DNA of 64,000 nt, taken from Streptomyces plumbidurans. Lineage in GTDB: Bacteria; Actinomycetota; Actinomycetes; Streptomycetales; Streptomycetaceae. Both the position numbers and the translations under genes were made by a program. Every line of letters begins with the position of its first letter. Position 1 is the first letter of the stretch. Positions 1 through 8,581 of the stretch are shown one piece after another. Location of the stretch: the NCBI RefSeq assembly GCF_019857225.1, contig NZ_JAFJSY010000004.1:124001-188000 (forward strand), written 5' to 3'. Under the pieces are notes generated by a model that ran no database searches, was not told the DNA's origin, and was given only the letters and a program-made list of their open reading frames with translations.

Positions 1-476
1 GACTCGCCGGAGACGAACACGGTCCAGGCGACCAGTCGGCCACTGGGGGAGACCCGGGCCCGGCTGGGGGTGCCCGCGAGGGCGAACGTGTGCCGGGTGC
101 GCAGGTTCGCATCCAGCAGGAGCGCGCGGTTGCTCTGCTTGAGGACGCCCGTGGTCGACTGGAGGCAGACGCCCGTGCCGCCCGCCGCGTAGAAGCGCAC
201 GCACTTCAGGTCCGAGGCGACGCGCTTGGCCTTCGGGTCGTCGGAGGGGACCGCGGCGACCGCGGTGCGGTGCGGGCCCGCGGCCCCGTTGACGAAGGCC
301 AGACGCTTGTCCTGATTGAGCGTCAACTTGCCCGCGCCGACGGCGGGTCCGCCGGCCTGGGGGTGGTTCGCACGGTCCGCGCGGGCGGCGGCGTGCAGCA
401 CGACGCCGGTTCCCACGCCCGCGAGCACGAGGACCGCCGCGACGAGTACGAGCAGGCGGCGTCGCATGGATGTCAT
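1..476 (-). CDS. TolB-like secreted or membrane-anchored protein, N-terminal part
   Basis: The gene runs off the left edge, so only about 158 N-terminal residues are visible. Translation from the ATG at 476 gives a basic start (MTSMRRRLL) and a hydrophobic stretch to about residue 30, consistent with a signal peptide or signal anchor. A soluble region follows with phrases such as KLTLNQDKRLAFVNG and VSPSGRLVAWTVFVSGES, which resemble WD40-like/TolB beta-propeller blades. A second ATG in frame at 467 is possible. The MFS gene upstream on the same strand ends at 580. The propeller assignment is inference from repeated W/F-V-S blade edges and the full protein is not visible. Confidence 0.6.
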   Translation of the reverse strand, partial: MTSMRRRLLVLVAAVLVLAGVGTGVVLHAAARADRANHPQAGGPAVGAGKLTLNQDKRLAFVNGAAGPHRTAVAAVPSDDPKAKRVASDLKCVRFYAAGGTGVCLQSTTGVLKQSNRALLLDANLRTRHTFALAGTPSRARVSPSGRLVAWTVFVSGE

Positions 477-579
477 CTGGATCCCTGTGGTCTTGTCGCT
501 TGGTCTTGTCGCTGAGGCGGTCATCGGCCGGCTGAGGTGGTCATCGGGTCCCTGCGGTGTTCAACGGTCGTTGTGGTCG

Positions 580-1956
580 TCATCGGGTGCCGTCGGCCGG
601 TCGTAGCGCCACACCCGCTACGGCCGCGCAGCACAGCAGTCCGATCGCGGAGCCCGCCAGCGCCGGGCCGTCGCCCCATACGGTCCAGGCGGCGCCGAAG
701 GCCAGCGAGCAGCAGAACCGGGCCAGCGCCTGGCTGGTACCGACGATGGCCAGACCGCTGGCCCGCAGATGGCCGGGTACGACGGCGGCGAGCGCGGCCG
801 GGAGCACGCCGTCGGTGGCCGCGTAGAACACGCCGTGCAGAGCAAGTACCAGACACGGCAGAGCCGGTGTGTCCGGAGCCCACAGCAGGAGGGCGTAGGC
901 GGTGAGCAGCACCGCATGTCCGGCGAGGAACACGGTACGGCGCCCGATCCGGTCGGCCAGTGCGCCGACGGGCACGGCCAGCAGCAGGAAGACGACGGCG
1001 GTGCCCAGCGGCAGCAGCGGGAACCACTCCTCGCCGATGCCCGCCCGCCGTTGCAGCAGCAGGTAGACGAAGGCGTCGCTGACGGTGGTCAGGCCGAGCA
1101 GCGCGGCGCACCCGGCGAGCGCCCGCAGCCGCGGTATGCGTAGGAGCGCCAGTGCTTCGCGGACGCGAACGGGTTGTTTGGTGCCGGGGTCGGCCGCCTC
1201 GCCGCTCGCCGCTGCTCCGTCGCGCGCCAAGTCCTCGTCGGGCGCGGCGGTCGCTGCCGCCGCATCGCCCGGCGCGGCCCGCTCACCCGACTGCCCGCCT
1301 CCCCGCCGAGCCGACGCCCCCCGCTCCCTCCCCGGCACGAACAGCACCAGCACCAGTACGCCGAGCACGGCGACGCACGCGCTCACGCCGAAGACCGCGT
1401 CGTAGCCGTCAACTGCCGTACGTAGGATGAGGAACGCGGCGAGCGGGCCGAGCATCGCGCCGGTGGTGTCCATCGCGCGGTGCACGCCGAAGGCCCGGCC
1501 CTGTTTTCCGGCGGGTGTGGACAGGGAGATCATCGCGTCGCGCGGGGCGGTGCGCAGACCCTTGCCGGTGCGGTCCAGGGCGAGGACGGTGCCGAGCGCT
1601 CCGACGCTGCTCGCGAGCAGGAGCAGCGGCTTGCACAGCGCGGACAGGCTGTAGCCGAGCCCGGCCAGCAGTTTGTGATTGCGAATGCGGTCGGCGAGGT
1701 GGCCGCCGGTCAGCTGGACGAGCGCGCTGACGCCGTTGTAGACGCCGTCGAGGGTGCCGAAGCCCAGCGGGCTGAAGCCGAGCGTGGTGACGAGGTAGAG
1801 CGGCAGGACGGCGGTGACCATCTCCGAGGAGATGTCGGTGATCAGGCTGACCGTGCCCAGTACGAGGACGACCGGGGCGACCTTGCGGCCCGGTCCGCGT
1901 CTTCGGCCCTGATCGGTGCCCGCTTGGGCGGGCGCGGAACGGTCGGTGAGATACAA
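580..1956 (-). CDS. MFS transporter
   Basis: Integral membrane transporter of the major facilitator superfamily, 458 residues. About 12 hydrophobic segments are split by a hydrophilic Ala/Gly-rich central loop (about residues 205-265), as expected between the two six-helix halves. MFS loop motifs are visible: GGHLADRIRNHKL after TM2 and GALADRIGRRTV in the second half. The phrase DRTGKGLRTAPRDAMI matches a subgroup of bacterial MFS proteins often annotated as multidrug or uncharacterised permeases. The start is TTG with GGAG about 10 nt upstream. It lies 25 bp after the glycosyltransferase at 1982 and may be co-transcribed. The substrate cannot be told. Confidence 0.85.
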   Translation of the reverse strand: MYLTDRSAPAQAGTDQGRRRGPGRKVAPVVLVLGTVSLITDISSEMVTAVLPLYLVTTLGFSPLGFGTLDGVYNGVSALVQLTGGHLADRIRNHKLLAGLGYSLSALCKPLLLLASSVGALGTVLALDRTGKGLRTAPRDAMISLSTPAGKQGRAFGVHRAMDTTGAMLGPLAAFLILRTAVDGYDAVFGVSACVAVLGVLVLVLFVPGRERGASARRGGGQSGERAAPGDAAAATAAPDEDLARDGAAASGEAADPGTKQPVRVREALALLRIPRLRALAGCAALLGLTTVSDAFVYLLLQRRAGIGEEWFPLLPLGTAVVFLLLAVPVGALADRIGRRTVFLAGHAVLLTAYALLLWAPDTPALPCLVLALHGVFYAATDGVLPAALAAVVPGHLRASGLAIVGTSQALARFCCSLAFGAAWTVWGDGPALAGSAIGLLCCAAVAGVALRPADGTR

Positions 1957-1981
1957 GCTGTGAACTCCAGGTGTGGTGCGG

Positions 1982-2878
1982 TCAGTTCTGCCGGCTGCTC
2001 TCGTCCCGCAGCCAGGTGCCGAAGTCCTGTGTCCGGATGGCCTTCCTGGCTTTGCGCCGGGCGGTGACCGCCGCCGCGAGGAAGACCACGAGGCTCGGCA
2101 GAAGCCTCGGCTCCCTGCGGAGCATGGCCTTGAGATCCGCCGAACTCGTACGCGCCGACGCCTCCTTGGGGCCCTGACTCCGCTCGCCCCGACTCCGCTC
2201 GCCCTGATTCTGTTCGCCCTGATTCTGTTCGACCTGGGCCGTGGACACGGCTGCCCGGATGCGTCTTCTGATCAGATCCGGCCAAGTTCGCGGTGGTTGG
2301 ATCACCACGGAGGCCGAGTCCACCACGCGCCGCTCCTCGGGCGTGAACGCCAGCGAAGCCGCCAGGTCATCGGCCATCAGCGGTGGCAGCGCGGCGATCC
2401 GGGCGTGCCCGGCCTTGGAGACCGCGACGACCCCCCGGCCGAACAGCCCCTCGCGCACGGCGGGCAGCCGCTGCCACACCCGGTAGTAGGCCCGAACCCG
2501 CCAAGTGCAGGCGGCGAGCGGGATGTTGCGCGCGGGGGCGGTGGCCAGGATGCCCGAGGTCCCGTCCTCCAGGGGCTCGGCCAGTGCCCTCACCCCGGCA
2601 CCCGTGATGACCACGTCGGCGTCCACGTAGACGCGGGGAAAGCCGCGCGCGTGGTCGTCACCCGCCCGCAGAGCAGCGTGCTTTGACGGGACGGGGATCT
2701 CCACCACCCGGACCCGCGGACCGCGCGCGGCGGCGACCTGTGCGGTCTCGTCCGTGCAGCCGTTGCACACGACCAGGATGTCCGTGTCGTCCTCGGGGAC
2801 GGAATCGGCCAACAGTGAATCGAGGAGTCTGCCGATGACTGCCGCCTCATTGTGGGCAGGGATCACGATGCTGGTCAC
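1982..2878 (-). CDS. Glycosyltransferase family 2
   Basis: GT-A fold sugar transferase, 298 residues, probably cytoplasmic-face. The N-terminus MTSIVIPAHNEAAVIGRLL is the typical GT2 nucleotide-binding strand; YVDADVVITG supplies the DxD metal-binding motif near residue 88, and LMADDLAASL near 170 is the acceptor-side acidic motif. A hydrophobic segment near residue 265 may tether it to the membrane. Residues about 216-235 are a Gln/Glu/Arg-rich pentapeptide repeat encoded by four 15-bp units. It is transcribed away from the exopolysaccharide operon at 3165, sharing a 286-bp intergenic region, so a role in the same polymer is plausible but unproven. Confidence 0.85.
   Translation of the reverse strand: MTSIVIPAHNEAAVIGRLLDSLLADSVPEDDTDILVVCNGCTDETAQVAAARGPRVRVVEIPVPSKHAALRAGDDHARGFPRVYVDADVVITGAGVRALAEPLEDGTSGILATAPARNIPLAACTWRVRAYYRVWQRLPAVREGLFGRGVVAVSKAGHARIAALPPLMADDLAASLAFTPEERRVVDSASVVIQPPRTWPDLIRRRIRAAVSTAQVEQNQGEQNQGERSRGERSQGPKEASARTSSADLKAMLRREPRLLPSLVVFLAAAVTARRKARKAIRTQDFGTWLRDESSRQN
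2173..2232 (-). repeat. In-frame 15-bp tandem repeat, 4 units
   Basis: Four consecutive 15-bp units (2173-2187, 2188-2202, 2203-2217, 2218-2232) lie inside the glycosyltransferase gene. Units 1-2 and 3-4 form two near-identical pairs. They encode a charged pentapeptide (E-Q/R-N/S-Q/R-G) linker between the GT2 domain and the C-terminal helix. Confidence 0.9.
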
Positions 2879-3164
2879 GCGGGCAGTATGCCGCTGGTGT
2901 CTCTATTGCGACATGTGTTTCGTCCAACTGTTCCCGAGACTGAGGTACGTGGTCTAGATTGAGCTCCGCCGGACCGGTTTGGGTGGGGAACAAGGCTTGA
3001 TTGCATGTCACGGTGCGGCTTTGTGAACGGATTTGATCAACCAGTAACCGGCGCGCTGGGGGCGTGAGGGCGGTTGGGGAACCGCTGCAGCTTCCGTCGC
3101 TTTCCAGTGCCGCCTTCGCGAGGGCACTTCGGTCAGGGGTAGTCGCGCATGTGGTGGGGGGCGC
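2879..3164. promoter_or_regulatory. Divergent promoter region of the polysaccharide locus
   Basis: No gene is seen in these 286 bp. Local GC is lower than in the flanking genes (2890-3060), as expected for promoters of the minus-strand glycosyltransferase and the plus-strand exopolysaccharide operon. A small hairpin candidate, AGTGCC paired with GGCACT, lies at about 3107-3127. No known riboswitch was recognised. Confidence 0.45.
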
Positions 3165-4604
3165 ATGACCATTGAGGTCACGCATGAGCGAGTGGTTGTG
3201 GAGCGCAGACGTCCACAGACTCGTCGAAGACGTTGGGAACAGAAGTACCGGATTGTTCTGATGGTCGCGGACGGCCTCGCAGCCGCTGCCGCGGCCTTCT
3301 TGGTCCACGCGGCCTACGGCCGCTGGGCGGTGGCCCTGGTGCTGCCGCCGATCTGGATCGTGGCGATGTTCGCCCACCGCGCCTACGACCGCGGCGCCCT
3401 CGGCCTGGGAACCGAGGAGTACCGCCGGGTGCTGCGCGGTGCCGTGGCCCTGCCGGCCCTGTCGGCTCTCGCGTACGGGCTGGGAACCCGCGACTCGGGC
3501 CTCCTTCATGACATGATCATGGCGGCTGTGCCGGTCGCCGTGCTGGCGGTGATGCTGCGCGGCACGCTCCGCCGCAGACTGCACCGGCGCTGGGCGCGCG
3601 ACCGGGACCGCAGCGCGACGCTCCTGTTCGGTCCGTCGCAGGGCATCGTGGAACTGGCCGCCGTACTGCGGCGCGGCGGCGCCGAGGAACTCCAGGTCGT
3701 CGGCGTGTGCTTGAGCGATCCCGAAAACGCCGCGGACATACGTAAGTTGGGGCTTCCCTTTCTCGGTGGCCTCGGCGACATCAACGACGTCGTGCGGGCC
3801 CTGGGCATCAACACCCTTGTGGTGCTGCCGGTTCCGGGTGCCGACGTCTCCGTACTGCGCCGGATGTCGTGGGCCGCGGCCGCGCAGGGCGTCGACTTCC
3901 TGCTGGCACCTGTCCTGAACGACGTGTCCGCCTCGCGGCTGGCGATACGGCCCACCAACGGGGTGCCGCTGGTACGGATCAAGGCACCCGACCTCTCCCG
4001 GTTCTCACGGCTGCCGAAGGAAGTGCTGGACCGTTCCCTCGCCGGAGCGCTGCTGCTGTTCCTCGCGCTGCCCATGCTGCTGATCGCCCTGATCGTCCGG
4101 CTGGACAGCTCAGGACCGGCGCTGTTCCGGCAGCAGCGGGTGGGCCGCTACGGCGACCACTTCACCATGCTGAAGTTCCGCACCATGCGGCCGGACTCCG
4201 AGGCCCTCAGGGCGCAGCTGCAGCACCTCAACGAGAACAGTGACGGCCTGCTGTTCAAGGTGAAGCAGGACCCGCGCATCACCCGGGTCGGCTCCTTCCT
4301 GCGCCGCAGCTCGCTGGACGAACTGCCGCAGCTCATCAATGTCGTCAAGGGCCATATGTCGCTCGTCGGCCCCCGCCCGTCGCTGCCCGAGGAGGTCGAG
4401 GAGTACGCGCCGGACGTCAAGCGCCGACTGCTGGTCAAGCCCGGTCTGACCGGACTGTGGCAGGTCAGCGGCCGCTCCGACCTGCCCTGGGACGAGGCGG
4501 TCCGGCTCGATCTCGGATACGTGGACAACTGGTCGACGGGTCTTGACCTGTCGATCCTGGCGCGCACCGGGTCCGCGGTGGTGCGCGGAACGGGGGCCTA
4601 CTGA
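3165..4604 (+). CDS. Polyprenyl-phosphate sugar-phosphate transferase (exopolysaccharide initiation)
   Basis: Membrane enzyme that starts repeat-unit synthesis by moving a sugar-1-phosphate from an NDP-sugar to undecaprenyl phosphate (WbaP/WcaJ family), 479 residues. The N-terminal half has about four hydrophobic helices and a CoA-binding-like region (about 145-250). The C-terminal bacterial sugar-transferase domain (about 285-475) shows the family blocks GPALFRQQRVGRYG, MLKFRTM, LDELPQLINVVKG, MSLVGPRP and GLTGLWQVSGRSDLPW. ATG at 3165 follows a G-rich ribosome site. It is the first gene of the plus-strand operon and its stop overlaps a possible upstream start of the next gene (TGATG). The sugar donor is unknown. 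Confidence 0.93.
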   Translation: MTIEVTHERVVVERRRPQTRRRRWEQKYRIVLMVADGLAAAAAAFLVHAAYGRWAVALVLPPIWIVAMFAHRAYDRGALGLGTEEYRRVLRGAVALPALSALAYGLGTRDSGLLHDMIMAAVPVAVLAVMLRGTLRRRLHRRWARDRDRSATLLFGPSQGIVELAAVLRRGGAEELQVVGVCLSDPENAADIRKLGLPFLGGLGDINDVVRALGINTLVVLPVPGADVSVLRRMSWAAAAQGVDFLLAPVLNDVSASRLAIRPTNGVPLVRIKAPDLSRFSRLPKEVLDRSLAGALLLFLALPMLLIALIVRLDSSGPALFRQQRVGRYGDHFTMLKFRTMRPDSEALRAQLQHLNENSDGLLFKVKQDPRITRVGSFLRRSSLDELPQLINVVKGHMSLVGPRPSLPEEVEEYAPDVKRRLLVKPGLTGLWQVSGRSDLPWDEAVRLDLGYVDNWSTGLDLSILARTGSAVVRGTGAY

Positions 4605-4636
4605 TGGACCTGACCGACCGGGAGAAGAGGAAGCAA

Positions 4637-5692
4637 GTGACGCAGACCAGCAAGCCGTTGGGGGTCGCGGTCGTCGGGGCCGGCTACTGGGGCCCCAACC
4701 TCGTACGCAACTTCCAGGCCGGCGAGGGATTCCGGCTGCGCTGGCTGTGCGACCTCGACGTGGAGCGGGCCCAGCGGGTCCTCGGCTCCTACTCGACCGT
4801 GCAGGCGACCTCGGACTACGCGGCCGTACTCGCCGACCCCGAGGTGACGGCCGTCGCCGTGGCCACGCCCGCGGGCACCCACCTCGACATCGCCCTGGCC
4901 GCCCTGCGCGCCGGGAAACACGTCCTCGTGGAGAAGCCGCTCGCGGCCACCTACGCCGACGGACTGCGCCTGGTGACCGAGGCCGAGGAGCGCGGCCTCA
5001 TCCTGATGTGCGACCACACCTACTGCTACACACCCGCCGTCGGCCACATCCGCGAGCTGGTCCGCTCCGGCGAACTCGGCGAGATCCACTTCGTCGACTC
5101 GGTCCGGATCAACCTCGGGCTCGTCCAGAAGGACATCGACGTGATGTGGGACCTGGCCCCGCACGACCTGTCGATCCTGGACTTCATCCTCCCGGCCGGT
5201 GTCGAGCCGGTCGCCGTCGCCGCCCACGGGGCCGACCCGATCGGTGCGGGCCAGGCCTGCGTCGCCTATCTGACGCTCCAGCTCAACACCGGGGCGATCG
5301 CCCACGTGCACGTCAACTGGCTGTCGCCGACCAAGGTGCGCACCACCATGGTGGGCGGCTCCAAGCGCACCCTCGTCTGGGACGACCTCAACCCCGCCCA
5401 GCGCGTGGCGGTCTTCGACCGGGGCGTGGACCTGGCCTCGCCGCAGGAGATCGGCGCGGACGAGCGCCGCGACATGCTCATCTCCTACCGCTCCGGGGAC
5501 ATGGTCGCGCCCGCGATCGGCGAGAAGGAAGCGCTGCGCAGCATGGTCGAGGAGTTCGGCGCCGCGATCACCGGGCGCAGGGCGCCGCTGACGGACGGCC
5601 GGGCGGGCCTGAGGGTGCTGGACATCCTCGAAGCGGCCTCCCGCAGCCTGGAGTTCAAGGGCGCGGTCGTCGGCCTGCGCGCCGGACACTGA
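4637..5692 (+). CDS. Gfo/Idh/MocA oxidoreductase, WlbA/WbpB-like
   Basis: Predicted NAD-dependent nucleotide-sugar dehydrogenase. Family members WlbA/WbpB oxidise C3 of UDP-GlcNAc-uronic acid to the 3-keto sugar. From the GTG at 4637 the protein has 351 residues: Rossmann motif VGAGYWGPN near the start, catalytic-Lys block EKPLA (Lys about 100) and DLAPHDLS (His about 176). That GTG has a strong GAGGAAG ribosome site; an ATG at 4604, overlapping the previous stop, would add 11 residues. The WlbA role is inferred from company: a WbpE-like aminotransferase, WbpD-like acetyltransferase, WbpA-like dehydrogenase and WbpI-like epimerase are all in the locus. Other Gfo/Idh sugar oxidoreductases remain possible. 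Confidence 0.8.
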   Translation: MTQTSKPLGVAVVGAGYWGPNLVRNFQAGEGFRLRWLCDLDVERAQRVLGSYSTVQATSDYAAVLADPEVTAVAVATPAGTHLDIALAALRAGKHVLVEKPLAATYADGLRLVTEAEERGLILMCDHTYCYTPAVGHIRELVRSGELGEIHFVDSVRINLGLVQKDIDVMWDLAPHDLSILDFILPAGVEPVAVAAHGADPIGAGQACVAYLTLQLNTGAIAHVHVNWLSPTKVRTTMVGGSKRTLVWDDLNPAQRVAVFDRGVDLASPQEIGADERRDMLISYRSGDMVAPAIGEKEALRSMVEEFGAAITGRRAPLTDGRAGLRVLDILEAASRSLEFKGAVVGLRAGH

Positions 5693-5748
5693 GCGCGTCC
5701 GGTCCGGATTCGGTGCAGCCAATGCAATTCACTGGGAGGGCACAGCAG

Positions 5749-6735
5749 TTGAGCAGCGTACGAGGCAAGAAGATCCTGGTCACCGGGGGAGCGGGCACCA
5801 TCGGCTCCAACCTCGTCGACCTCCTGGCCGAGGGCGGCGCCCGCGAGATCGTCGTACTCGACAACCTCGTGCGCGGCCGGCTGGCCAACCTCGCCCAGGC
5901 CCTGCCGAGCGGTGTCGTGCAGGTCGTCGAGGGCGACGTCCGCGACGCCGACACCGTACGGAAGGTCACCGAGGGCGCGGAGCTGGTGTTCCACCTCGCC
6001 GCGATCCGCATCACCCAGTGCGCGGAGGAGCCCCGGCTCGCCAACGAGGTACTCGTCGACGGCACCTTCAACGTCCTGGAGGCGGCGGCCGAGGCCGGCG
6101 TCGCCAAGGTGATCGCCTCGTCCTCGGCGTCGGTGTACGGCATGGCCGAGGACTTCCCGACGACCGAGCGCCACCACCCCTACAACAACGACACCTTCTA
6201 CGGCGCGGCCAAGGCCTTCAACGAGGGCATGCTGCGCAGCTTCCACAGCATGTACGGCCTGGACTACGTGGCGCTGCGCTACTTCAACGTCTACGGCCCC
6301 CGCATGGACATCCACGGCCTGTACACCGAGGTCCTCATCCGCTGGATGGAGCGCATCGAGGCGGGCGAGCCGCCGCTGATCCTCGGCGACGGCACCCAGA
6401 CCATGGACTTCGTCGACGTACGCGACATCGCCCGCGCCAACGTCCTGGCCGCCGAGTCGGATCTGACCGACGAGGTGTTCAACATCGCGAGCGGTACGGA
6501 GACTTCGCTGAAGGAGCTCGCCGAAGGTTTGTTGGAGGCGATGGGGGCGTCCGGTCTGGAGCCGGTGCACGGGCCGGCCCGCGCGGTCAACGGCGTGACC
6601 CGCCGGCTCGCGGACACCTCGCAGGCGGCCGAACGGCTCGGCTTCACCGCGCGGATCGACCTGCGCACGGGGCTGCGCGACCTGGTCGAGTGGTGGCGCG
6701 CGGAGCGCTCCGCCGCCCAGGAGGCCGCCCAGTGA
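5749..6735 (+). CDS. NAD-dependent nucleotide-sugar epimerase/dehydratase (extended SDR)
   Basis: Extended short-chain dehydrogenase acting on an NDP-sugar, probably a C4 epimerase, 328 residues from TTG. Seen: glycine-rich NAD site GGAGTIG (13-19), Ser/Thr region SSSASVYG, and catalytic YGAAK (Tyr151, Lys155). RYFNVYGPRMD resembles UDP-GlcNAc/UDP-Glc 4-epimerases; the TDE motif of 4,6-dehydratases is absent. The TTG at 5749 is preferred because GGGAGGG sits 8 nt upstream and translation then starts just before the Rossmann strand; an in-frame ATG at 5722 is the alternative. It overlaps the following aminotransferase (GTGA). Confidence 0.85.
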   Translation: MSSVRGKKILVTGGAGTIGSNLVDLLAEGGAREIVVLDNLVRGRLANLAQALPSGVVQVVEGDVRDADTVRKVTEGAELVFHLAAIRITQCAEEPRLANEVLVDGTFNVLEAAAEAGVAKVIASSSASVYGMAEDFPTTERHHPYNNDTFYGAAKAFNEGMLRSFHSMYGLDYVALRYFNVYGPRMDIHGLYTEVLIRWMERIEAGEPPLILGDGTQTMDFVDVRDIARANVLAAESDLTDEVFNIASGTETSLKELAEGLLEAMGASGLEPVHGPARAVNGVTRRLADTSQAAERLGFTARIDLRTGLRDLVEWWRAERSAAQEAAQ

Positions 6736-7871
6736 GCACCGACCGCATCCCGGTGATGATCCCCTGGCTCGGTGAGGAGGAGGCCGCGGCCGCCTCCGCC
6801 GCGGTGCTGTCCGGGTGGGTCGCCCAGGGGCCGCGCGTGGCCGCCTTCGAGAGGGCCTTCGCCGAACGGGTGGGCGCCGAGCACGCCGTCGCCGTCAGCT
6901 CCTGCACCACCGCCCTGCATCTGTCCCTCGTCGCGCTCGGCCTGGGCGCGGGCGACGAGGTCGTGGTGCCCTCGCTGTCGTTCATCGCCACCGCCAACGC
7001 CGTACGGTACGTCGGTGCCGAGCCGGTGTTCGCCGACGTCGACCCCGACACCGGCAACCTGACCCCGGCCACGGTGGACGTGGTCCGCACCCCGCGCACC
7101 AAGGCCGTCCTCGCCGTCCACCAGGGCGGTGTACCGGCCGACGTGCACGCCCTGCGAGCCGCCTGCGCCGACTGGGACCTGCCCCTGGTCGAGGACGCGG
7201 CCTGCGCCATCGGCTCGACCGTCGGCGGCAAGCCGGTCGGCCACGGCGCGCTGCTCGCCGCCTGGTCCTTCCACCCGCGCAAGCTCGTCACCACGGGCGA
7301 GGGCGGCATGGTCACCACCGACGACGCCGAGTGGGCGGCACGGCTGCGCAGGCTGCGCGAGCACGGCATGAACGCCTCGGCGGCCGAACGCCACGCCAGC
7401 GACAGGCCCGTCCTGGAGAGCTATCTGGAAGTCGGCTTCAACTACCGGATGACGGACGTCCAGGCCGCGATCGGCCTGGTCCAGCTCGGCAAGCTGGACA
7501 CGATGATCGCCCGCCGCCGTGAACTGGCCGCGCGCTACGCGCAGTTGCTGCACGACGTGCCCGGTCTGACCCCGGTGAGCGATCCCCCGCACGGGCAGAG
7601 CAACTTCCAGTCCTACTGGGTGCTGCTCGCCGAGGACTTCCCCGTCGGCCGGGACGACCTGCTCGCCGCGCTCGCCGCAGCCGGCGTCTCCGCCCGGCGC
7701 GGGATCATGGCCGCGCACCTCGAACCCGCCTACGCGGACCACCCGCGCGCACCGCTGCCGGTCACCGAGCGCCTCACCCGCGACTCGCTGATCCTGCCGC
7801 TGTTCCACACCCTGACCGAGGCCCAGCAGGACCGCGTCGTGGCCGTACTGCGTGAACAGGCCGGTGGATGA
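6732..7871 (+). CDS. DegT/DnrJ/EryC1 sugar aminotransferase, PglE/RfbE-like
   Basis: PLP-dependent aminotransferase that converts a keto-nucleotide sugar to an amino sugar, 379 residues. The PLP lysine is Lys184 in SFHPRKLVTTGEGG, and VEDAAC supplies the cofactor-binding aspartate. The SFHPRK...TGEGG version and NYRMTDVQAAIG are most like C4 aminotransferases (perosamine or bacillosamine type), unlike its neighbour at 8578. The GTG start overlaps the epimerase stop by 4 nt. The NeuD/PglD-like acetyltransferase follows with a 4-nt overlap, the order seen where a 4-amino sugar is N-acetylated. No 4,6-dehydratase that would make a 4-keto substrate is present in the window. Confidence 0.88.
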   Translation: MSTDRIPVMIPWLGEEEAAAASAAVLSGWVAQGPRVAAFERAFAERVGAEHAVAVSSCTTALHLSLVALGLGAGDEVVVPSLSFIATANAVRYVGAEPVFADVDPDTGNLTPATVDVVRTPRTKAVLAVHQGGVPADVHALRAACADWDLPLVEDAACAIGSTVGGKPVGHGALLAAWSFHPRKLVTTGEGGMVTTDDAEWAARLRRLREHGMNASAAERHASDRPVLESYLEVGFNYRMTDVQAAIGLVQLGKLDTMIARRRELAARYAQLLHDVPGLTPVSDPPHGQSNFQSYWVLLAEDFPVGRDDLLAALAAAGVSARRGIMAAHLEPAYADHPRAPLPVTERLTRDSLILPLFHTLTEAQQDRVVAVLREQAGG

Positions 7872-8581
7872 ACGAACTTGTCATCGTGGGAGCGGGCGGC
7901 TTCGCCCGGGAGACCGCGCAGGCCGTGGCCGACGCGGGCGAGTTCACGCTGCTCGGACACCTCGACGACGACGCCGCCCTGCACGGCACCGAGGTGGACG
8001 GCGTACCCGTCCTCGGCGGCTGCGACCTGGTCCGCGAACTGCCCAATGCCCGCGTGGTGGTCTGCGTCGGCAACCCTCGGGACTACGCGGCCCGCGCCCG
8101 ACTGGTGCACCGGCTCGCCCTGCCCGTGGAGCGCTACGCCACCGTGGTCCATCCCACCGCGGCGGTGTCGGTCACCTCCCGGATCGGCCCCGGCTCGGTC
8201 CTGCTCGCGCACTGCGTGCTGACCGCCGCCGTACGGGTGGGCGCGCATGTCGCCGTGATGCCCCATGTCGTCCTCACCCATGACGACGTGGTGGAGGACT
8301 TCGCCACGCTCACCTCGGGCGTCCGCCTGGGCGGCAGCGCACGGCTGGCGCGGGGAGCCTACGTGGGCTCCGGTGCCCTCGTCAGGGAGGGCACGACGAT
8401 CGGCGCCTGGTCGCTGATCGGAATGGGCAGTGCCGTGCTCGGCGACGTACCGCCGGGCGAGGTCTGGGTGGGGAGCCCGGCCCGGCGGCTGCGCGCGGCG
8501 GACGCGCCCGCGCTCGACCAACTCGCGGCGCAGACAGATGACTTCGCGTCGCCGCACGTACTGGGGGGACCAGTCACATGA
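7868..8581 (+). CDS. NeuD/PglD-like sugar O/N-acyltransferase
   Basis: Predicted acetyl-CoA-dependent acetyltransferase of the NeuD/PglD/sialic-acid-O-acetyltransferase family, 237 residues. The N-terminal Rossmann-like sugar-nucleotide domain begins MNELVIVGAGGFARE; the C-terminal left-handed beta-helix (about 95-215) has hexapeptide turns and the active-site-type histidine in VLTHDDVV. PglD acetylates the 4-amino group of a UDP-4-amino sugar, and the aminotransferase directly upstream is of the PglE kind, so that role is inferred here. Four-nucleotide overlaps on both sides show tight translational coupling. Confidence 0.87.
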   Translation: MNELVIVGAGGFARETAQAVADAGEFTLLGHLDDDAALHGTEVDGVPVLGGCDLVRELPNARVVVCVGNPRDYAARARLVHRLALPVERYATVVHPTAAVSVTSRIGPGSVLLAHCVLTAAVRVGAHVAVMPHVVLTHDDVVEDFATLTSGVRLGGSARLARGAYVGSGALVREGTTIGAWSLIGMGSAVLGDVPPGEVWVGSPARRLRAADAPALDQLAAQTDDFASPHVLGGPVT